A DNA stretch of 9,890 bases from Streptosporangiaceae bacterium (GTDB lineage Bacteria > Actinomycetota > Actinomycetes > Streptosporangiales > Streptosporangiaceae), in the NCBI GenBank assembly GCA_030052355.1, contig JASIGS010000412.1, forward strand, positions 1-9,890, in the 5' to 3' direction. Positions within the stretch are counted from its first letter, which is position 1, and each line of letters opens with the position of its first letter. Positions 6,147 through 9,890 of this stretch are shown here, in pieces. The notes under the pieces were generated by a model. It was not told where the DNA came from and searched no databases. It saw nothing but the letters and a program-made list of their open reading frames with translations. The translations under genes and the position numbers were made by a program.

Positions 6147-7118
6147 ATGCGCTGCAAGGCAGCATCCTTCCTGATTGCGTTGCTCGCCTGTGCCGCTTTC
6201 GTGGCCGGCTGCGGGTCTTCGGCCACCACGACCGCCCCGAACACGAACGCCCAGGTCAAGGTCACCGGGAGCTTCGGGAAGGCCGCCACGGTCTCGATAC
6301 CGAAGGCGGCGCCCAGCGACAAGCTCGCGGTCAGCACGCCGATCAAGGGCAGCGGCGCCGCGGTGACCACCGGCAACGCCATCCTGGCCGACATAACGCT
6401 GTACAAGTGGTCAGGGACGACCCACACGCTGGTCGACAGCACGTACTCGTCCGGGCCGCAGATGCTCCCCAGCGACCTCGGCCTGACCGGTCTGGAGACG
6501 GCGCTGAGTCACGCCACCCTCGGCAGCAGGGTCGTCGCGGTGCTGCCGCCGAGTTACGGCTACGGCTCGACCGGCAACTCGGAGCTGGGCATCACCGGCA
6601 AAGACACGCTGGTGTGGGTGCTCGACATCATGCAGCAGTACTCACCGACCGCGTCGGCCACCGGCACCCACGTCTCGAACGGCGGCGGCACGCTGCCGAC
6701 CGTGACGGCCAAGACGGCGGGCGAGCAGCCGACCGTAACCGTGCCGAAGGGCTCGGCGCCGACGAAGCTGTCCGTGACGACGCTGATCAAGGGGACGGGG
6801 CCGACGGCTGCTACCGGCGACACCATCGTGACCCAGTACGTGGCGCTGATCTGGCGTACGGGCAAGGTCTTCAGCACCACCTGGCCCAGCTCCACCTCGA
6901 CGGAGAGCGTGCCGTTCAGCTTCGAGTACGGGCAGAAACTCGGCGTGCAGGGTTTCGCCGACGGGCTGAAGGGCGTCCCGGTCGGCAGCCGCGTCATGAT
7001 CGTCATCCCGCCGAGCCTCGGCTACGGGAAGTCCGGCAATTCCAGCGCGGGCATCAAGGGCACCGACACCCTGGTCTTCGTGGTGGACGTGCTCGGCCTG
7101 CAGCCGCCGATCAGCTAG
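6147..7118 (+). CDS. Secreted lipoprotein with two FKBP-type peptidyl-prolyl isomerase domains
   Basis: FKBP domains catalyse cis-trans isomerisation of peptide-prolyl bonds. The 323-residue protein begins with a lipoprotein signal: MRCK, a hydrophobic core (7-19), and a lipobox VAGC with Cys22 as the likely lipidated residue, placing it on the outer face of the membrane. A Ser/Thr-rich linker follows. Domain 1 (about 55-163) has GSRVVAVLPPSYGYG and KDTLVWVLDIM. Domain 2 (about 200-318) has GSRVMIVIPPSLGYG, TDTLVFVVDVL and an aromatic set like that of FKBP12 (Tyr231, Phe242, Phe257/259, Phe270, Tyr293, Phe311). Domain 1 lacks several of these and is probably weak or inactive. The start is ATG 6147, with GAGG 6 nt upstream; a longer upstream frame overlaps the previous gene and lacks support. 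FKBP genes near pafA are, from memory, common in actinobacteria. The 3' end overlaps the opposing DUF3866 gene by 8 nt. Confidence 0.9.
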   Translation: MRCKAASFLIALLACAAFVAGCGSSATTTAPNTNAQVKVTGSFGKAATVSIPKAAPSDKLAVSTPIKGSGAAVTTGNAILADITLYKWSGTTHTLVDSTYSSGPQMLPSDLGLTGLETALSHATLGSRVVAVLPPSYGYGSTGNSELGITGKDTLVWVLDIMQQYSPTASATGTHVSNGGGTLPTVTAKTAGEQPTVTVPKGSAPTKLSVTTLIKGTGPTAATGDTIVTQYVALIWRTGKVFSTTWPSSTSTESVPFSFEYGQKLGVQGFADGLKGVPVGSRVMIVIPPSLGYGKSGNSSAGIKGTDTLVFVVDVLGLQPPIS

Positions 7119-7139
7119 CGCCCGCCGGCGGCTGCAGGC
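7096..7139. terminator. Bidirectional terminator hairpin over both converging gene ends
   Basis: GCCTGCAGCCGCCG (7096-7109) is a perfect 14-bp inverted repeat of CGGCGGCTGCAGGC (7126-7139), with a 16-nt loop holding both stop codons: TAG 7116-7118 on plus, TGA 7113-7111 on minus. The arms are coding in both genes. The stem is very GC-rich and stable in either transcript; no T-tract follows. The location at a convergent junction supports a shared terminator. Confidence 0.75.
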
Positions 7140-8199
7140 TGGCTGCGTGGCGGCCGGCCGCGGCCGCGGCCAGGAAGTAGGCCATCTCCTCGTCGAGACC
7201 GCGGCCCATGGTGGACAGCGGGACCGGGGCGGACCGCAGGGCCTCGGCCAGACCCTGCACGTCGGCCCGCACCACGTTGTGTCGTGCGCTGAGTGGTTCG
7301 GCGGCAGCCAGCAGCCGCGCGCCGAGATCGCCGCCGAGGTCGGGTACCACGACGTCCGCCCTGGCCATGGCCACGCGCCCGTACGCGGTCAGGCTGTGGT
7401 GGGAGATGCCGAGGTGCCGCTGCCGTGAGTCGGCCTGGCCGATCCGCAGCGACGCGACCGGCCTGCCGCGCAGCGCTGCAGCGGCGTTGACCGCCTCGCC
7501 GGCCGCCACCCCGGAGAATCCCCACCGAGTCCCGGTGCCGAGGTTGCCCGGCCCCTGCGTGACCACCGCGACCTCGGCACCGAGCACGTGCCTGGCCGCC
7601 AGCAGGCCGCTGTACAGCGTGACTGCCTCAAGGTCGCCGCCGAACGCCTGGCCCACTGTGATCGTCCCGGTCAGCCAGCCCGCCTCGGAGAGCCGGGCCC
7701 GGGTCCGCGAGAACCAGGCAGGCAACGCACCGCCGTCCTGCATCACGTACGCCACCTTCGATGGCGCGTCCCCGCGGCCGGCCCGGTAGCCAGCAACCAC
7801 CGCCGGCAGCGCGGAGTGCAAGTCAGCGACCACGACGGGCATGCCCTCGATGTCGTCGGCGTCGCGCAACAGGTCGTGGAACCGCGATCCCTGCTCCTCG
7901 ACCCCCAGTACGCGGGCCTGCATCGGCGTGTACCGCGCCTTGATCAGGTGCCCTGGCCCCTCGGGGTCGGCCGGCAGCCGGTCAGGCATGGCCACGACCA
8001 GCGCGTATCCGCCGCTGCCGAGCGCGAGCTGCAGTGCGGTGGTGTTCAGCAGCACCCGGTCGCCGACGACGGGCATGCCGGTGAGCCGCGGGTAGGCCAG
8101 CGCGGGAAGGGTGCGGCCGCCGACCTCGACCTCGAGTTCGACCGCGCCGTCCCAGCTAGTGCCGACGGCAGAAACCTCGCCAGTTCGCCACCAGATCAC
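7111..8199 (-). CDS. DUF3866 family protein
   Basis: The 362-residue protein resembles the actinobacterial DUF3866 family, whose function is unknown to me; the family name is recalled, not searched. It has no signal peptide or membrane segment, so it is probably cytosolic. Conserved-looking blocks are IKARYTPMQARVLGVEE (86-102), QGPGNLGTGTRWGFSG (215-230), a His-rich RHLGISHHSLTAYGR (261-275) and STMGRGLDEEMAYFLAAAAAGRHA (329-352). The Gly- and His-rich blocks could form a ligand or active site, but that is inference. The GTG start at 8199 has no Shine-Dalgarno. Instead TACCCT lies 6 nt upstream on its strand, suggesting a leaderless mRNA. It diverges from pafB across 37 nt and converges on the FKBP gene with an 8-nt overlap. 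Nearness to pafBC is, from memory, typical for this family. Confidence 0.82.
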   Translation of the reverse strand: MIWWRTGEVSAVGTSWDGAVELEVEVGGRTLPALAYPRLTGMPVVGDRVLLNTTALQLALGSGGYALVVAMPDRLPADPEGPGHLIKARYTPMQARVLGVEEQGSRFHDLLRDADDIEGMPVVVADLHSALPAVVAGYRAGRGDAPSKVAYVMQDGGALPAWFSRTRARLSEAGWLTGTITVGQAFGGDLEAVTLYSGLLAARHVLGAEVAVVTQGPGNLGTGTRWGFSGVAAGEAVNAAAALRGRPVASLRIGQADSRQRHLGISHHSLTAYGRVAMARADVVVPDLGGDLGARLLAAAEPLSARHNVVRADVQGLAEALRSAPVPLSTMGRGLDEEMAYFLAAAAAGRHAASLQPPAGAS

Positions 8200-8205
8200 G
8201 TGTGC

Positions 8206-8215
8206 AGGGTAACGT
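8206..8215. promoter_or_regulatory. Overlapping opposed -10 elements between DUF3866 and pafB
   Basis: AGGGTAACGT holds two TANNNT hexamers: TACCCT on the minus strand (8211-8206) and TAACGT on the plus strand (8210-8215), sharing two bases. The minus one is 6 nt from GTG 8199, the spacing of leaderless transcripts. The plus one would start near 8221-8222, giving a roughly 15-nt leader with a GA-rich Shine-Dalgarno (8223-8235) before ATG 8237. No clear -35 on either side. The gap is only 37 nt, so some promoter must lie here or inside the genes. Confidence 0.45.
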
Positions 8216-8236
8216 CAGGCGTGGAAGAGGTGGGGA

Positions 8237-9193
8237 ATGTCCAGGCGGAAGACCGAGCGGCTGCTCAGCCTTGTGGTCTGCCTGCTGTCCGCGCGCAGGT
8301 ACCTGACGGCCGCCCAGATCAGGGAGGCCGTGCCCGGTTACCCCGAGTCGTTTGACGCGTTCAAGCGGATGTTCGAGCGGGACAAAGACGAGCTGCGCGA
8401 GCTCGGCATACCGCTGGAGATCGGCATGAACGCGCCTGGCGACGAGGAATACGGCTACCGCATATCCCGCCAGGCCTACGAGCTGCCGGAGATCACGCTT
8501 GAGCCGGACGAGGCGGCGATCCTCGGCCTGGCGGCGCGGGTCTGGCGGCGGGCGGAGCTCGCCGGTGCCGCCGAGGGTGCGCTGCTCAAGCTGCGCGCTG
8601 CGGGCATCGACGCCGACGACGTGACGCAGCCGGGTATCGAGCCGAGGCTCCAGACGGACGAGCCATCGTTTCGCCCGCTCTACGAGGCGGTGCGAGACCA
8701 CCGGCCGGTGAGCTTCAGCTACCAGGGCGCGGGTCGCAACACGAGCCAGCTCCGCCACCTCGAGCCGTGGGGCGTCGTGAGCCGGCGCAATCGCTGGTAC
8801 GTGGTCGGCCACGATACCGACCGCGGCGAGCAGCGGGTGTTCAGGCTCAGCCGGATCGTCGGCCCGGTCAGCTTCACCGGTCGCCCGGGGTCGGTCGTCG
8901 TGCCCGACGGGACCGACGTACGCGCCGCGGTCCGGGCGTGGGACAACGAGCCGCTGCCGCCGCCGCGCACCGGCCAGCTGCGGGTAAAGACCGGTGCCGG
9001 GCACGGCCTGCGACGGCTCGCGGCCAGCGTCAGCCCGGCCCCGGAGCCGGGCTGGGACGAGGTCGAGGTGGGGTTCACCGACGCCGTGTGGTTCAGCGAG
9101 CACGTCGCCTCGTTCGGCGCCGACGTGATCGTGCTGGCGCCCGCCGACCTGCGGGACGCCGTGATCGGGCGGCTCAAGGGGGTGCTGGCATGA
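8237..9193 (+). CDS. pafB: PafB, WYL-domain transcriptional regulator
   Basis: PafB and PafC together form a transcription activator; in mycobacteria they drive the RecA/LexA-independent DNA-damage response. The 318-residue protein begins with a winged-helix-like DNA-binding region (about 1-65): SRRKTERLLSLVVCLLSARRYLTAAQIREAV, then KRMFERDKDELRELGIPLEI. The WYL domain (about 145-215) shows VSFSYQG, LEPWGVVSRRNRWYVVGHD (WYV at 187-189) and VFRLSRIVG with Arg203. A C-terminal WCX-like extension follows (about 245-318). Length matches the family. ATG 8237 follows a purine-rich stretch GAAGAGGTGGGGA. The stop overlaps the pafC start by 4 nt (ATGA, 9190-9193), so both are translated together. It is separated from pafA by about 7 kb here, whereas in Mycobacterium the genes are close together. 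Confidence 0.93.
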   Translation: MSRRKTERLLSLVVCLLSARRYLTAAQIREAVPGYPESFDAFKRMFERDKDELRELGIPLEIGMNAPGDEEYGYRISRQAYELPEITLEPDEAAILGLAARVWRRAELAGAAEGALLKLRAAGIDADDVTQPGIEPRLQTDEPSFRPLYEAVRDHRPVSFSYQGAGRNTSQLRHLEPWGVVSRRNRWYVVGHDTDRGEQRVFRLSRIVGPVSFTGRPGSVVVPDGTDVRAAVRAWDNEPLPPPRTGQLRVKTGAGHGLRRLAASVSPAPEPGWDEVEVGFTDAVWFSEHVASFGADVIVLAPADLRDAVIGRLKGVLA

Positions 9194-9890
9194 CCGGGCA
9201 TCAGGGTGTCGCCGGGAAGGCCACAGCCACCCCGGCGCGGCACCCGGCCGGCCGGGTGGAGACCGCGACCGAGCGCCTGCAGCGGCTGCTCGCGCTCGTC
9301 CCCTATGTGATCTCCAGGAACGTCGTCGGGATGGCCGAGACGGCGGCCGCGTTCGGCGTGTCCGAGGACGAGCTGGTGGACGACCTCAACATGCTCTGGT
9401 GCGTTGAGCTGCGCTCGCCCGTCCCTTACTGCCCGATCGACCTGTCCTACGAGGGCGGGGAGATCTTCGTCAGCGAGGCAGAGGCCATGGGCCGGCCGCT
9501 CCGGCTCGCCGTGGACGAAGCCAGCGCGCTGCTGGTGGCGCTGCGCTGGCTGGCGGAGCTGCCGGCGGTCGGCGGCGGGTCGGCGCTCAGCCGGACGATC
9601 GCGAAGCTGGAGTCGGCGGCCGGCAGCGCCGTCGTGCCCAGCTCCCAGCTCGCCGTGCAGGTGGACGAGGCAACCAGGCACTGGGCCACGGAGCAGGTCA
9701 CCGACGCGCTGACCAGGGAAAAGCGCCTGCACATCGTGCACTACGTGCACGGCAGGGACGAGGTCACCGAGCGGGACGTGGACCCGATGCGGCTGCTGGT
9801 GGTCGAGGGCCGCAGCTACCTGGAGGGCTGGTGCCGCCGGGCGAACGCCGTGCGGCTGTTCCGGCTCGACCGGATCATGGCCATCGAGGT
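9190..9890 (+). CDS. pafC: PafC, WYL-domain transcriptional regulator, 5' part (runs off window)
   Basis: The frame stays open from ATG 9190 to the window end: 233 full codons, probably leaving 80-100 residues missing from a usual length near 320. It is the partner of PafB in the damage-response activator. After a poorly conserved 22-residue start come the DNA-binding region (about 23-75: ATERLQRLLALVPYVISRN, AAAFGVSEDELVDDLNMLW), the LSYEGGEIFVSEAEAMGRPLRLAVDEASALLVALRWL middle segment (85-121), and the WYL domain (from about 175) with LHIVHYVHGRDEVTERDVDP, SYLEGWCRRANAVRLFRLDRI (209-229). The WYL triplet appears as SYL, as is usual for PafC. It is coupled to pafB by an ATGA overlap, so it should share the pafB promoter. 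Confidence 0.93.
   Translation, partial: MTGHQGVAGKATATPARHPAGRVETATERLQRLLALVPYVISRNVVGMAETAAAFGVSEDELVDDLNMLWCVELRSPVPYCPIDLSYEGGEIFVSEAEAMGRPLRLAVDEASALLVALRWLAELPAVGGGSALSRTIAKLESAAGSAVVPSSQLAVQVDEATRHWATEQVTDALTREKRLHIVHYVHGRDEVTERDVDPMRLLVVEGRSYLEGWCRRANAVRLFRLDRIMAIE

Noticed and set aside
7588..8355. A long plus-strand open frame across the DUF3866 gene and the pafB start
   Set aside because: It crosses a divergent promoter region and overlaps two recognised genes; its translation shows no family features.
8156..9103. A 315-codon open frame on the minus strand opposite pafB
   Set aside because: It lies opposite a well-recognised PafB sequence and extends over the divergent start region; composition is typical of a GC-rich shadow frame.

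Overview
The window is very GC-rich with strong G/C third-position bias, GTG starts, short GTGA/ATGA gene overlaps, and genes of the Pup-proteasome system. This points to a high-GC Actinomycetota chromosome, probably outside Mycobacterium because of the gene order. I cannot name a genus from sequence alone. Genes cover nearly all of it; no tRNA, rRNA, CRISPR array or insertion sequence was seen.

Layout. 1-1050 is the 3' part of pafA, the Pup-protein ligase, followed by a small hairpin. 1167-6108 is a four-gene, translationally coupled sugar cassette on the plus strand: a UDP-glucose/GDP-mannose dehydrogenase family enzyme, a soluble DPM-like GT2 glycosyltransferase, an SDR-type sugar-nucleotide epimerase/dehydratase, and a large polytopic membrane protein with GT-C-like features. 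6147-7118 encodes a secreted lipoprotein with two FKBP domains. It converges, with an 8-nt overlap, on a DUF3866-family gene on the minus strand (7111-8199). Divergent from that, 8237-9193 is pafB and 9190-9890 is pafC, cut by the window end; both are WYL-domain transcription regulators.

How the genes work together. PafA attaches Pup to proteasome substrates, and PafB/PafC are the DNA-damage-responsive regulators usually linked to it. FKBP and DUF3866 genes are, from memory, common neighbours of pafA and pafBC in many actinobacteria. The sugar cassette is the unusual part. Its content suggests a pathway that makes an oxidised or epimerised NDP-sugar, loads a sugar onto a polyprenyl phosphate (GT2), and transfers it outside the membrane (GT-C-like protein). 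The acceptor is unknown.

The most notable non-gene signals are: a tandem 14-bp duplication that builds a stop/start relay before the membrane-protein gene (4143-4174); a perfect 14-bp inverted repeat shared by the converging gene ends, which makes both proteins end in LQPP plus a few residues (7096-7139); and two opposing, overlapping -10-like hexamers in the 37-nt gap between DUF3866 and pafB.
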